From: Microbacterium sp. B35-30
Lineage (GTDB): Bacteria > Actinomycetota > Actinomycetes > Actinomycetales > Microbacteriaceae
NCBI RefSeq assembly: GCF_010634855.1
Contig: NZ_MWLQ01000007.1
Location: 47,443 to 111,442 of the forward strand
Direction of reading: 5' to 3'
DNA: 64,000 bases
In this document: positions 38,246 to 51,657 of the stretch, piece after piece
Layout: the number at the start of each line of letters is the position of its first letter
How positions within the stretch are numbered: the first letter of the stretch is position 1
The notes under the pieces: generated by a model
What the model was told of the DNA's origin: nothing
Database searches by the model: none
Seen by the model: only the letters and a program-made list of their open reading frames with translations
Program-made: the position numbers and the translations under genes

Positions 38246-39036
38246 CACAGCTCCTTCAGCACGGGGCGCTCGAGTCGCCGGAAGACGACCATGCCGAGGC
38301 CGAGGAAGACGAAGCACATGAGGGATCCCACGACCACGGACAACGTGTTCCACTGATCCGGGAAGAATCCGACGCGATACATCGTGAAGATCCCGGCGAG
38401 CGGGTTGAATGCAACGAGGTCGGCGAAGATGCCCGGCAGATCGCTTACACCGTAGATGATCGGGGTGGCGTAAAACAGCGCCCGCAGGATCAGGCGCGTC
38501 GTGCGTTCGAGGTCGCCGAACAGCACGCACAGTGGCGCAACCAGGAGTCCGAGCCCGACGAGCAGCACGGTCTGGAGCAGTACCGCAACCGGGAACAGCA
38601 GGATCGCCCAGTTGACGGTCGCACCGCCCACCACGGCGAAGCCAACAAGCACCGGGAGCGAGAAGAGGAACTCGATCCCCTTACTGAGGACGATCCGGTT
38701 GACCCAGATCGTTCGCGGGATCGAGGTAGACCGGACCAGTCGGGCGTCCTTGTTGAAAGCCTTGGTGAAGTCGGTGACGGCCGCGTTGAACCACGTCCAG
38801 GGCAATAGCACCGAGATCAGGAACACGATGTACGGCTCCTCGCCGACGCCGCGGCCGAACACCTGAGTAAAGATGAACCAGTAGATGAGGCTCATCACGA
38901 GGGGGTCGAGCACCGACCACAGGTAGCCCAGCGCACTCGTGGCGTAGCGGACACGCAGATCGCGTGACGAGAGGAGCCACAGGGAGTGCAGGTAGCGCCG
39001 GGGCGAGCCGGGAGCCCCGACGGTGGCAGTGGTCAC
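38245..39036 (-). CDS. Polysaccharide ABC exporter permease, Wzm type
   Basis: A 263-residue ABC-2 type permease with six membrane helices and the typical start SSRDLRVRYATSALGYLWSVLDPL. The stop overlaps the ATPase ATG by 1 nt (TGATG). The GTG at 39036 is preceded after 6 nt by TAAACT, a leaderless-type promoter, and no ribosome site is present. Close to TagG/RfbD/Wzm exporters of teichoic acids and O-antigens. Confidence 0.92.
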   Translation of the reverse strand: MTTATVGAPGSPRRYLHSLWLLSSRDLRVRYATSALGYLWSVLDPLVMSLIYWFIFTQVFGRGVGEEPYIVFLISVLLPWTWFNAAVTDFTKAFNKDARLVRSTSIPRTIWVNRIVLSKGIEFLFSLPVLVGFAVVGGATVNWAILLFPVAVLLQTVLLVGLGLLVAPLCVLFGDLERTTRLILRALFYATPIIYGVSDLPGIFADLVAFNPLAGIFTMYRVGFFPDQWNTLSVVVGSLMCFVFLGLGMVVFRRLERPVLKEL

Positions 39037-39042
39037 CTGACG

Positions 39043-39048
39043 AGTTTA
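39043..39048 (-). promoter_or_regulatory. -10 box of the wzm/wzt operon, leaderless type
   Basis: TAAACT on the reverse strand ends 6 nt before the GTG at 39036. Confidence 0.45.
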
Positions 39049-39117
39049 GAGGTTGAGCCGTCCCGACCCAGCCGCCGAGCCCTGTTAGGGTTTCCTGGTT
39101 GCACGATGGGAGTTGCC

Positions 39118-40551
39118 GTGTCCAAAACGGGTGAAGTTGCCGCGCGGCCGCACGTGCTGCTGCTCACCGGCGACCCCATCCAACAGAAGATGGCCGGACC
39201 GGGGATACGCGTCTGGAACATGGCCGATCAGCTGAGCGAGCTGTGCGATGTGCGGATCGTCTCATGGCAGCGGATCGCACGAACTTCCGACCGGTTCGAG
39301 TTGCATTTCGTGCATGAATCCGACGATCACGGAATGTCGCTGCACGAGCAGTGGGCGGATGTCATCGTCGTTCAGGGGGTGGCGTTTCGCATCTTCCCAT
39401 CGGTCCGTGAGTCGGAAAAGATCGTCGTGGCGGATCTCTATGACCCGTTCCAGCTCGAGCAGCTCGAGCAGAACAAGTACCAGGACGCTGCGATGTGGGC
39501 GGAGGAGATCGAAAAGGCCGTCTCACTGCTCAACGAGCAACTCATTCGCGGAGACTTCTTCCTGTGTGCCTCAGAACGCCAGCGCGACCTGTGGCTAGGT
39601 GGCCTGTCGTCGATGGGCCGGCTCAACCCACTCACCTATACGGACGACCCGACCTTCAGCTCTCTGATCGGCATAGCGCCTTTCGGCCTCCCAGCTGAGC
39701 CGCCTCAGCGAACGCGTACCGCGATCAAGGGCGTGGTCGAGGGAATCCACGAGAACGACCGCGTGCTGCTGTGGGGGGGCGGCATCTACAACTGGTTCGA
39801 CCCGGTGACACTCGTCGAGGCCATGGGTCTGCTCGCGGCAGATCATCCCGACATCAAGCTCTTCTTCCTCAGCGCAACCCACTTCAACCCCGATGTTCCC
39901 GAGATGCAGGCGGTCGCCGACACCATCGCCGCATCCGAGCGGCTCGGCCTGACCGGACGATCGGTGTTCTTCAACGACGACTGGGTCGACTACGACGACA
40001 GAGTCAACTACCTGCTCGATGCCGACCTCGGAGTGAGCGCCCACGTCCTCCACGCTGAAACGCGCTTCTCGTTCCGCACCCGAATCCTGGACTATCTGTG
40101 GGCTGGCCTCCCGGTCGTCGCCAGTGACGGCGACGCGTTCGCGGAAATCATCGGGAGCGCGGGCGCGGGACGCATCGTCCCTCCGGCGGATCCCGTCGCG
40201 CTGGCGGAGGCTATCCTCGACCTGCTGTCGACACCCGACGCTCTCGTTGCGGCGCGCGATCGGGCGCAGGCGCTTCGCAGCCGCTTCCTTTGGAAGGAAT
40301 CGCTCCGGCCGTTGATCGATTTCTGTGCAGATCCCCAGCCTGCTGCCGACCGGGCACAGCTCGCCCAACGTCGCGCCAATGCGGCCGGCAGCCGATTCGC
40401 TCGGATTCTCCTGATGCCCAAGGGCCGCCGTCGCGATGCGGCGCTTTTCGCGTACTACCTCAGACGCGGCGGTTTCAGGCTTGTCCGCGAGAAGTTGAGT
40501 GAGCGCCGAGGGCGGCTTCTCGACAACGTCGTCGATACGACTGAGTACTGA
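39118..40551 (+). CDS. GT-B (family 4-like) glycosyltransferase
   Basis: A 477-residue GT-B fold protein: N-terminal Rossmann half (HVLLLTGDPIQQKMAGPGIRVWNMADQL) and C-terminal half with RTRILDYLWAGLPVVASDGDAFAEII (about 320-345), the nucleotide-sugar-binding motif of family 4 enzymes. Similar proteins are common in actinobacterial rhamnan and teichoic loci; donor and acceptor are unknown. The GTG at 39118 has GGGAG 5 nt upstream; the in-frame ATG at 39106 is an alternative. TAGGGT (39086-39091) is a possible -10. It is convergent with the DUF6541 gene. Confidence 0.85.
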   Translation: MSKTGEVAARPHVLLLTGDPIQQKMAGPGIRVWNMADQLSELCDVRIVSWQRIARTSDRFELHFVHESDDHGMSLHEQWADVIVVQGVAFRIFPSVRESEKIVVADLYDPFQLEQLEQNKYQDAAMWAEEIEKAVSLLNEQLIRGDFFLCASERQRDLWLGGLSSMGRLNPLTYTDDPTFSSLIGIAPFGLPAEPPQRTRTAIKGVVEGIHENDRVLLWGGGIYNWFDPVTLVEAMGLLAADHPDIKLFFLSATHFNPDVPEMQAVADTIAASERLGLTGRSVFFNDDWVDYDDRVNYLLDADLGVSAHVLHAETRFSFRTRILDYLWAGLPVVASDGDAFAEIIGSAGAGRIVPPADPVALAEAILDLLSTPDALVAARDRAQALRSRFLWKESLRPLIDFCADPQPAADRAQLAQRRANAAGSRFARILLMPKGRRRDAALFAYYLRRGGFRLVREKLSERRGRLLDNVVDTTEY

Positions 40552-40554
40552 GCC

Positions 40555-40580
40555 GTCGGCTCACCGGGCCGGCAGCCGAC
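40555..40580. terminator. Stem-loop at the convergent ends of the GT-B and DUF6541 genes
   Basis: GTCGGCT and AGCCGAC form a 7-bp stem with a 12-nt loop, overlapping the last codons of the reverse-strand gene. Possible bidirectional terminator. Confidence 0.35.
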
Positions 40581-42566
40581 CACACTGATCGATGCGATAC
40601 AGCGTCGACTCGCCGTCGGTCAGCAACGGTTCGAACAAACCAGCCCCGACCGCATCGTGGATCGCGAAGAACTGGTTGCCGATCGGATCTCCTCCGCCGA
40701 ACTCGTGCGGGTTGTAGACGACGTACCGCACGCGGAGTGCGTCGAGAGCCTGGCAGACCTCAGGCACCGTCTCGATCTCGCCCAGGCGCTGCGCGAGCAG
40801 GAGTCGGTGCGGATCCCACTGCCCGTTGACATGGGGGAACACCGGCTCGCGATCCCCAAAGAGCAGGGACATCGCCGACCCATCCCACGGGTCGCCCAGC
40901 AGCCGCTCGTCAGCCGGCACGATGCGACCGACATCCTGAAGGAATTGAATCTGACGAACTGACACCACCTCGTCCGCAGCGCTGGCCGCAGGAAGCGCGA
41001 AGACCACCGCGATCGCGGACGAGCCCCCGCTGACGACGAGCGTGAGCGCCGAGACGAGAGCGGTCCCCCAGGCGAAGGCGACCGCCCCGGTTCGCCGGCG
41101 AACCGCGCGGTGACCGAGCCAGCGCGCCGAGACCAGGATGCCGAGGGCAGCGAACGCGACGCCGAACACGGGAAGGGCGGAGCTCAGCCGGTAGCGATCC
41201 TTGTACCAGAGCGCCGTGAGCAGCTTGGTCAAGACGTCGTCCGCCCCCGCAGCGATCACGAACAGGATCGCGAGCGCGAGATACGACACCAGCGCCCACC
41301 GGAGCCTGCGCCCGCGCCACACCGCGACGATCCCGACGATGACGAAGAGCGCAAGCGGAATCGAGGGGAACGAGATGGTACCGGTGGAGCCCGCCGGCCA
41401 GGCCTGACCGAGGACCTGGGAGATTCCCGCGGCTACGGATTGGGAGGCTTTGGCCTGCGGACCGCCGAGGCGATCGTCGAGAGGCCGCTCGAACAATCCG
41501 AGGCGGAAGACCACATACGCGAATCCCACTCCGGCGGCGACCACAAGCGCCCCGACGGCGGCCACGAGCGCGGTGACCGCGCGTCGGCGATGCCGGCCAC
41601 CTGCGCGCCAGGCTGGCCGATACGCACGCCAGGCGAAGTACAGCACGAACGGAGCCATCATCACGGCCCAGGTCGCGAGCACCCGAGGCTGGGCGAACAC
41701 GATGGCCGCGAGGACCGCGGCGAGACCCGCCGCTCCGGCGAGCACGGCACGACCCACTCGAACGCGGAATCGCGGCGGCCACACCGCGACTGGTATGGCG
41801 ATCGCCGCGGGCACCAGGGCAGTCGCGAGGAAAGTCGGGTAGAGAGTGCCCCATGACAGCAGCGCATACGGCATCGCGCCGAATGCCGTTCCGAGAGGCA
41901 GCGCGATCAAAGCCACACGGCCGGACTCGAAGGGGCGCGCGATGAGCTGCGCCAACCAGGCGACCCCTGGAAGCCACACGGTGGCACAGACGGCGATCCA
42001 GGTGGCGTTGACGGCGACCGGAACGCTCACGCCACACAACTGAACATTCAGCGCGACCAGCGAGTGCCAGGCCGAAGGGTACGGCGCCCACGCACGTTGC
42101 GGTTCGATGAGTGTGCGCAGCGTGAGCGAGGATGCATCACCGCCCGCCAGGATGTGCGAGATTGCGCCGAGGTGGAACACGTTGTCATACGTCTGGCTGA
42201 ACTGCTCCGGTGAGGCGACTCCCCAGAAGGCGACGACCGCGATGAGGAGCGCGGAGAGCACCCACGCCGAGGCCAACCACCACCAGCGCACGCGCTCGCG
42301 CGGGGCGTCGGGCACCCATCCGCGAATCAGCCAGGCTACGACCCCAAGCACCAGCGCTACGAGGACCACCTGCCAGGCGGCGAAGAAGACCCCGAACAGC
42401 GAGAAGGCAACCCCTGCGATGCCGATGCACGCGATGCTGATAGCGGAACTCAGCGCGATCCGTGCGACCCAGGCAAGCCGAAGCGGCGCTGTGGCGATCA
42501 AGCCCGGCACCAGCAGGATCGCGGCGCTCACCAGCATCGCGGGCGCGGCGGCCCACCAAGCACCCG

Positions 42567-42570
<4 letters not shown>
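40561..42570 (-). CDS. DUF6541-type polytopic membrane protein (GT-C-like)
   Basis: A 669-residue protein with about twelve membrane helices and a C-terminal soluble domain (about 540-669). An early conserved acidic loop, SQTYDNVFHLGAISHILAGGDASSLTLRTL with PYPSAWHSL, suits a GT-C-type glycosyltransferase that uses a polyprenyl-phosphate donor on the outer face. The biochemical role is unproven. It is third in a coupled glf-glfT2-like operon (ATGA overlap), suggesting action on galactofuranose-containing glycan. Confidence 0.8.
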
Positions 42571-45989
<3,419 letters not shown>

Positions 45990-48092
45990 ATGCATCGTCA
46001 GTCCGCTCTGTCGTCCCCGAGACGGAAGCCAGCTGTCGCGATCGTGAGCGCAGGAGCTGAGAGCCGCAAGTCGGCCCCGTCAGGCTTCCGACCCGAGATC
46101 CAGGTACTGCGTGCGGTCGCAGTCGGTATCGTCGTGGTGTACCACCTCTGGCCCGGCCGCCTGCCCGGTGGTTTCGTGGGGGTCGACGTGTTCTTCGTCA
46201 TCTCCGGCTATCTGATCTCCTCCCACCTTCTGCGCAGCAGTACGCAATCCGACGGATTGCGCCTGTTCTCGTTCTGGGGAAACCGCGCCCGTCGCTTGCT
46301 GCCCCTGGCGAGCGTGGTCCTCCTTGTGTCGGTCGGGCTGGTGCTGGCTTTCCTCCCCCAATCTGAATGGCGCGCAAACCTGCGCAACATCCTCGCCTCC
46401 GCCTTCTATGTCGAGAACTGGTCGCTCGCGAGCAGTTCGGTGAACTACCTCGAGCAGAATCAGCAGCCGGTGATCTCGCAGCACTTCTGGTCGCTATCGG
46501 CTGAGGAGCAGTTCTACATCTTCTGGCCGCTCCTTCTCCTCGTCGCGATCCTCATCGCCCGCAGGACCGGGCGCGATCGGCGGTCCAGGCTCGGCTCCCC
46601 CAGCGCCGCGGAGCCCAGCAGAATCCGTCTCTTCGGACTCATCGCCATCGCCTTGGTCTTCGTCGGCTCTCTCGCTGCGTCGCTATGGCTGACCGCGACC
46701 GAGCCCGGCCTCGCCTACTTCGCGACCACGACCCGCGCATGGGAGTTCGCGGCGGGTGGCTTGCTCGCGTTCATCCCGAACGCCGGCTTCGAGACGGGGC
46801 CCCCGCGCCGCGCGATCGTGGTTCGAACAGTGGCATCCTGGACGTCACTCGCCCTCATCTTCGGCTCCGCCCTCCTCATCACCGAGACGACGCCGTTCCC
46901 AGGCACCGCGGCGCTGGTCCCGGTACTGGGAACGTGCCTCTTCCTCTGGGCGGGCAACGCGCCTGGACTGTTCTCGCCTGCCGTCACGTCACGCGTGCGC
47001 CCACTTACCTACCTCGGTGACATCTCGTATGGCATTTACCTCTGGCACTGGCCGCTCATCATCGTCGCGCCATTCGCACTCGGCGCAGCGCTTGACGGAT
47101 TCAGCAAGCTCGGGATCATCGCGCTGACGATTCTGCTGGCAGCCGTCAGCAAAATCCTCATCGAGGATCCTTTCCGGTTCGGGGCCATGTGGCGTGTCAC
47201 CGTGCGCCGATCTTTCTATCCGGCGGCTGTCGGGATGCTGGCCGTGACAGCCCTCACGGGTTCCGTGATCTTCGGGATGAACCAGACGTCGGCCGCGGCA
47301 GCGCGCCAGCAGGCGGCAATGCCGGCACCGAGCGTCGCGGCGACCACGGTGCCGGATGCGCCGCTGACGCCCTTGGTCGCTGACCGCAAGCTCGACTTCG
47401 CCGTGATGTACGACTGCTTCGACATGGGCGGTGGAGAGCCGTCGTCATGCCAGTACGGCAGTCCGGACGCCGATTTCTCAGTCGCCATCGCCGGCGACTC
47501 CCACGCCGCACATCTGATTCCGGGGCTCAAGGCACTCGCAGAGCAGCGCGGCTGGCGCCTGACGACCTATGTGGGCATGAACTGCGACAACGGCAGCGGC
47601 GAGGCGTGCTCGGGCAGCCCTGAATGGCTCGACTCGATCGTGCACGGTGGCTACGATCTCGTCCTCTACAGCTCATTCAGGATGTCTGCGACACCGGCAG
47701 ACGCTCGGGTGTCCTACGTCACCGCCCTGCATGATGCGGGCGTTCCGCTGGCGCTGATTGCCGACATCCCGTTCAACCCCACGAATTCCCACGCGTGCGT
47801 TGACGATAGCGGGGGGTCCGCCGCTGCGGCAGCGAAGTGCGCGACTCCCGTCGCGGACGCGCTCGACGTGTACCCGGATGGACTCCCTGCCCTCAGCGCC
47901 GAGCTCGGCGTGCCTCTCATCGATCTGACCGACATCTTCTGCGATGATTCGGCCTGCAAGCTCGTTCTCGGGAACGCCATCGTGTACCAGGACACACCTG
48001 GTTCCCACTTGACGAACACCCTTTCCACGATCCTCGCCACTCCGCTCGGCGAGAGGCTGGACGCGGCGCACGTAACCCCGACGAGCCGGTAG
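45990..48092 (+). CDS. OafA-type acyltransferase with C-terminal SGNH domain (canonical motifs)
   Basis: A 700-residue paralogue of the acyltransferase at 24867. Acyltransferase-3 domain at about 32-425 with FRPEIQVLRAVAVGIVVVYH (H52), HFWSLSAEEQF (165-175) and LWHWPL; then an SGNH domain at about 465-690 with GDSH at 502-505 and a late His in DTPGSH. All expected catalytic residues are present, unlike the GGSH/VQGQ copy. Probably O-acetylates an envelope glycan. The start is taken at ATG 45990, 13 nt after AGGAGAGG, which is long spacing; a downstream GTG at 46044 is possible. Confidence 0.88.
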   Translation: MHRQSALSSPRRKPAVAIVSAGAESRKSAPSGFRPEIQVLRAVAVGIVVVYHLWPGRLPGGFVGVDVFFVISGYLISSHLLRSSTQSDGLRLFSFWGNRARRLLPLASVVLLVSVGLVLAFLPQSEWRANLRNILASAFYVENWSLASSSVNYLEQNQQPVISQHFWSLSAEEQFYIFWPLLLLVAILIARRTGRDRRSRLGSPSAAEPSRIRLFGLIAIALVFVGSLAASLWLTATEPGLAYFATTTRAWEFAAGGLLAFIPNAGFETGPPRRAIVVRTVASWTSLALIFGSALLITETTPFPGTAALVPVLGTCLFLWAGNAPGLFSPAVTSRVRPLTYLGDISYGIYLWHWPLIIVAPFALGAALDGFSKLGIIALTILLAAVSKILIEDPFRFGAMWRVTVRRSFYPAAVGMLAVTALTGSVIFGMNQTSAAAARQQAAMPAPSVAATTVPDAPLTPLVADRKLDFAVMYDCFDMGGGEPSSCQYGSPDADFSVAIAGDSHAAHLIPGLKALAEQRGWRLTTYVGMNCDNGSGEACSGSPEWLDSIVHGGYDLVLYSSFRMSATPADARVSYVTALHDAGVPLALIADIPFNPTNSHACVDDSGGSAAAAAKCATPVADALDVYPDGLPALSAELGVPLIDLTDIFCDDSACKLVLGNAIVYQDTPGSHLTNTLSTILATPLGERLDAAHVTPTSR

Positions 48093-48328
48093 TGATCTGG
48101 CCTCGCCTCGTCGCTGGCCCGGCGCCGATCGAAACCCGCTGACCGCACTCGAAGCTCTGCGTGCACAGCGCTCCTCCGGCGGCGCATACCGCATCGAATC
48201 CGGTGGACCAGTTCCGCGGCAAGCGCGTCGTAAGCCGACTCCGTCGCCAGCAACCGACACCGTGGCGAACGCAGGAGCCTATGGGCGCGGAGACTGCCGC
48301 TCACTCCCCGCACCACAGTAGGACCGGG

Positions 48329-49537
48329 TCATACTCGGTCGGTCGCCTCCCGGATTTCCACCGCTGCCGAGACAGTGCCCTGGGTTGTGTCACTTCCGTG
48401 CACGGTCAGCATCGCACCCTGCATGAAAGAGTGCGAGCTCGGCTCGCTGATGCCTGAAACATTCGCGTTGATGTAATACTGCCCGGGACCGAAATGGGCT
48501 TGGTCGATGTGGAAGTCCACTGCGACCTCCCCGATGATCGGCGCGAGCGTCACTTCCAACCAGGTCGTGTTCGACGCCAGCACCATCTGGCCCAGGGGCG
48601 TGTCGATGCTGAAGCCCGCGGCCCACTCCTCGACTTCGTGCAACGCGTCGACATGAATGCGAATCGTCACGGCGTCGCCCTCGCTGATGGAGTTGGAGGG
48701 AGCCCCGAATTCATCGAGCAGCTCGATCTGCTTCACCTCGATCGTGTGCGTCGTCTCTTCGGGACGCGCCTCGCCGACCCGGCGCCCCTCGAGGATGTCG
48801 CGCAGTGCTCCGATGGCGTCGTTGGCCTCGCCGTCGAAGACCACTTTGCCCGCGCTGAGAACGATACCCCGGTCGCAGAGCTCTGCGACCTGCGCAGCCG
48901 AGTGACTCACGAGGATGATCGTCCGTCCCTCTTGACGGAACTGCGCGATCCGGTCCATGCACTTCCGCTGGAATGCCTCATCGCCGACCGCCAGCACTTC
49001 GTCTACCAAGAGGATGTCGGGGTCTGTGTGCACGGCAACCGCGAACGCGAGCCTGACGAACATGCCCGAAGAGTAGAACTTCACCTGAGTGTCGATGAAG
49101 TCGCCGATCCCGCTGAACTCGAGGATATTCGGGAATTGAGCGTCGGTCTCAGCTCGGGACAGACCGAGGATCGATGCGTTCAGGTAGACGTTCTCGCGGC
49201 CGCTCAGATCAGGGTGGAAGCCGGCGCCGAGTTCGAGCAGCGCGGCGACGCTTCCACGTGACTGGACCTCGCCGGACGTCGGCGAGAGGATCCCGCCGAT
49301 CAGTTTGAGGAGTGTGCTCTTGCCGGAGCCGTTTGGGCCGAGGAGTCCCACCGTGGTACCGGCGTTTACAGCCAGGGTCACATCGTCGATGGCGATGAAG
49401 TCTTCGCGATGCGCTCGTCCGCGGCGCCCCAGATGAACGACACGCTCCTTGAGGGTGTTGTCCTTGCGGACACGGAAGTGCTTTGTCACTCCGGTGATCC
49501 GGACGATCTCGGGTCCGGTCTCTTTCGACTTCTTCAC
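48329..49537 (-). CDS. Polysaccharide ABC exporter ATPase with C-terminal glycan-binding domain, Wzt type
   Basis: A 402-residue Wzt. The ATPase (about 10-245) has Walker A LGPNGSGKST (66-75), signature YSSGM (155-159) and Walker B ILLVDE (175-180). Residues about 265-402 form a beta-sandwich (IEVKQIELLDEFG, AVTIRIHVDA, FSIDTPLGQMV) like the Wzt C-terminal domain that recognises the glycan end before export. The GTG start shares one base with the permease TAG stop. It is the second exporter in the window and differs from the first by carrying this domain. Confidence 0.93.
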   Translation of the reverse strand: MKKSKETGPEIVRITGVTKHFRVRKDNTLKERVVHLGRRGRAHREDFIAIDDVTLAVNAGTTVGLLGPNGSGKSTLLKLIGGILSPTSGEVQSRGSVAALLELGAGFHPDLSGRENVYLNASILGLSRAETDAQFPNILEFSGIGDFIDTQVKFYSSGMFVRLAFAVAVHTDPDILLVDEVLAVGDEAFQRKCMDRIAQFRQEGRTIILVSHSAAQVAELCDRGIVLSAGKVVFDGEANDAIGALRDILEGRRVGEARPEETTHTIEVKQIELLDEFGAPSNSISEGDAVTIRIHVDALHEVEEWAAGFSIDTPLGQMVLASNTTWLEVTLAPIIGEVAVDFHIDQAHFGPGQYYINANVSGISEPSSHSFMQGAMLTVHGSDTTQGTVSAAVEIREATDRV

Positions 49538-50457
49538 TAGAGCTCCTGTGCGAAGTTGCCCTGCAGGCGCGTGAACGCACGGTGGGAAACGACCAGAACA
49601 ATCAACCCGATCACTCCCGCTATGAGCATCCGCAAGGCGAGGTGGTCGGGGTAATCTGCCGAGGTTCCGGCACCCCAGAATGCGCGATGGAAGCCGAGGA
49701 CGCCCAAAGTGACGGGGTTGTTGATGTAGATCTCGAGCGCCCATGCCGGCAGGCCGAAACTGTCGAACACGCTCTGCACCATCGTCCACGAGTAGACGAT
49801 CGGCGATCCCCACATGGCCAGCATCATCGCCACTTCCGTCAAGTACTGGACATCACGGAGATAGACGTTCAGTGCGGACAGCAGGATGCCGATGGCCAGA
49901 CCCCAGACCAGGATGAGAATCACGGAGGGGACGAACCACAGCATTTCGATCGGCGAGGGGAGAGCGTTGAACAGGAGCGCCGCGCCAGAGAGCACGATGA
50001 CCTGGACGAAGAACATGAAGCCGGCCGCGCCGACGCTCGCCAACGGAAAGACCTCGCGGGGGAGGTAGATCTTCTTGACCAGGCCGGCGTTGTTGAGGAT
50101 CGACGCTGTTGACCCGAACACCATGTCCGAGAAGAACGAGTACAGCGTGAGACCGGAGAAGAGATAGATGGCGAAATCGGGGATCCCCTTCGCCGCGCCG
50201 AGGAACTGTCCCAGCACGATGAAGTACATCAGGAACTGGATGATCGGCCGGATCAGCGTCCAAAGGAACCCGAGGAAGCTATCGCGATAGCGCGCCTGGA
50301 GGTCACGCCGGATGAGGAGCCCGAGGAGCTGTCGGCGGGTGAAGATCTCCCCGACCTTGCCGCCCCTTCCGCGGGCTCGAAAACCGCGCGCGTCAATAGT
50401 CGAGAAGGGGGCCGCGGCCAGCCTGCTGAATCGTTCCGAAGTTCCCAAGGGCCCCAC
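49537..50457 (-). CDS. Polysaccharide ABC exporter permease, Wzm type
   Basis: A 306-residue ABC-2 permease with six helices; the cytoplasmic N-terminus (about 1-45) precedes LLIRRDLQARYRDSFLGFLWTLIRPIIQFL. It is coupled to the ATPase downstream. GTG 50457 lacks a good ribosome site. TACAGT on the reverse strand about 26 nt upstream may be the -10. Divergent from the SDR gene at 50569. Confidence 0.9.
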   Translation of the reverse strand: MGPLGTSERFSRLAAAPFSTIDARGFRARGRGGKVGEIFTRRQLLGLLIRRDLQARYRDSFLGFLWTLIRPIIQFLMYFIVLGQFLGAAKGIPDFAIYLFSGLTLYSFFSDMVFGSTASILNNAGLVKKIYLPREVFPLASVGAAGFMFFVQVIVLSGAALLFNALPSPIEMLWFVPSVILILVWGLAIGILLSALNVYLRDVQYLTEVAMMLAMWGSPIVYSWTMVQSVFDSFGLPAWALEIYINNPVTLGVLGFHRAFWGAGTSADYPDHLALRMLIAGVIGLIVLVVSHRAFTRLQGNFAQEL

Positions 50458-50525
50458 TCATGTCGCTTAGATCAACTCACCTACTGTACCCGATGCCTCG
50501 TCGGCAAGCCGGCGGCGGCCACCTA

Positions 50526-50531
50526 TAGGCT
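50526..50531 (+). promoter_or_regulatory. Possible -10 box TAGGCT for the SDR/epimerase operon
   Basis: TAGGCT lies 37 nt before the ATG at 50569; AAGGAG (about 50559-50564) supplies the ribosome site. Confidence 0.4.
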
Positions 50532-50568
50532 CGTATGAGAACCGTTCCCATCATCAGCAAGGAGTGCC

Positions 50569-51657
50569 ATGCCCGAACAGCACTTGGGCAGCGTCCTCGT
50601 CACTGGAGGCGCCGGTTTCGTGGGATGCGCACTGGCCTCGCGGCTCGCGGCCACCGCCGATCGGTGGATCGCTGTGGATTCGCTGAATCCTCGCATCCAT
50701 GCGAGTCCCCGCCGCCCGGCCGGGCTGACGGAGGCCGCCGAACTCGTCATCGCAGACATCACCGAGCCCGAAACATGGTCCGCTCTCCTGCAGGATGTCC
50801 GACCCGACATCGTCGTCCACCTCGTCGCAGAGACCGACACCGGGCTCTCACTCGACAACGCGACTCGTTTCGCTGCGGTGAACGTGGGTGGCACGGCGGT
50901 GATGCTCGACCGGCTCGCCCAGCACGACGCGGTCCCCGCGCACATCCTGATCGCCTCGAGTCGCGCGGTCTATGGCGAGGGGCTGTGGCGCAGCCGATCG
51001 AGCGGCGATTTGTTCTCCCCAGGCCAGCGCACCCATCGGCAACTGGCCGCCGGCCAGTGGGATTTTCCGGATGCCGACCCTCAGCCCTCGGTCGCGGGTG
51101 TGACACCCGCCCACCCCACGAGCATCTACGGCGCCACCAAGCACGCGCAGGACACGATGCTGTCTGCGTGGTGCGGATCGCGTGACGTCGAGCTCACCAT
51201 TCTCCGTCTGCAGAACGTGTACGGTCCAGGCCAGTCGCTGATCAACCCGTACACGGGTCTTCTGCCGCTCTTCGTTCAGATAGCCGGGCGCGGGGAGCCC
51301 ATCGATGTATTCGAGGACGGACTCATGACCCGCGACTTCGTACATGTGGAGGATGTCGCGCGGGCGTTCGAGACAGCAATGCAGAACCCCCGCCCCGGGG
51401 CGGCACGCGTCATCGATGTCGGGTCGGGTGAGGCAACGCCGATCCTCGAGGTCGCGCGACTCGTGAGCTCGATCGTCGGTGGTGCCGAACCCGCGGTCAC
51501 CGGAAGGTATCGTGACGGCGATGTCCGGCACGCGTGGACCGAGACGACGCTCGGACGGACCGAACTCGGATGGAGCCCAAGCATCGGGTGGAGAGATGGG
51601 ATCAGCGACTACGTGCACTGGTACACATCACTGGCGCCGGTCGGAGGCGGCAGATGA
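50569..51657 (+). CDS. Extended SDR sugar-nucleotide epimerase/dehydratase
   Basis: A 362-residue extended SDR: NAD loop VTGGAGFVG (11-19), catalytic Ser region IASSR (about 128-132) and Y187-x3-K191. HLVAETDTGLSL and the overall length suggest the dTDP-L-rhamnose 4-epimerase-type group (producing dTDP-6-deoxy-L-talose), but this is a weak assignment. It is coupled to another SDR by ATGA overlap and sits between an exporter and the RgpF genes, so it probably modifies a dTDP-rhamnose-derived sugar. Confidence 0.8.
   Translation: MPEQHLGSVLVTGGAGFVGCALASRLAATADRWIAVDSLNPRIHASPRRPAGLTEAAELVIADITEPETWSALLQDVRPDIVVHLVAETDTGLSLDNATRFAAVNVGGTAVMLDRLAQHDAVPAHILIASSRAVYGEGLWRSRSSGDLFSPGQRTHRQLAAGQWDFPDADPQPSVAGVTPAHPTSIYGATKHAQDTMLSAWCGSRDVELTILRLQNVYGPGQSLINPYTGLLPLFVQIAGRGEPIDVFEDGLMTRDFVHVEDVARAFETAMQNPRPGAARVIDVGSGEATPILEVARLVSSIVGGAEPAVTGRYRDGDVRHAWTETTLGRTELGWSPSIGWRDGISDYVHWYTSLAPVGGGR

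Noticed and set aside
48093..48328. Space between convergent acyltransferase and exporter ATPase, with a 98-residue forward frame starting at 48161
   Set aside because: The frame runs into the exporter gene antisense; no start signal and no homology were recognised. No strong terminator stem was found here either.
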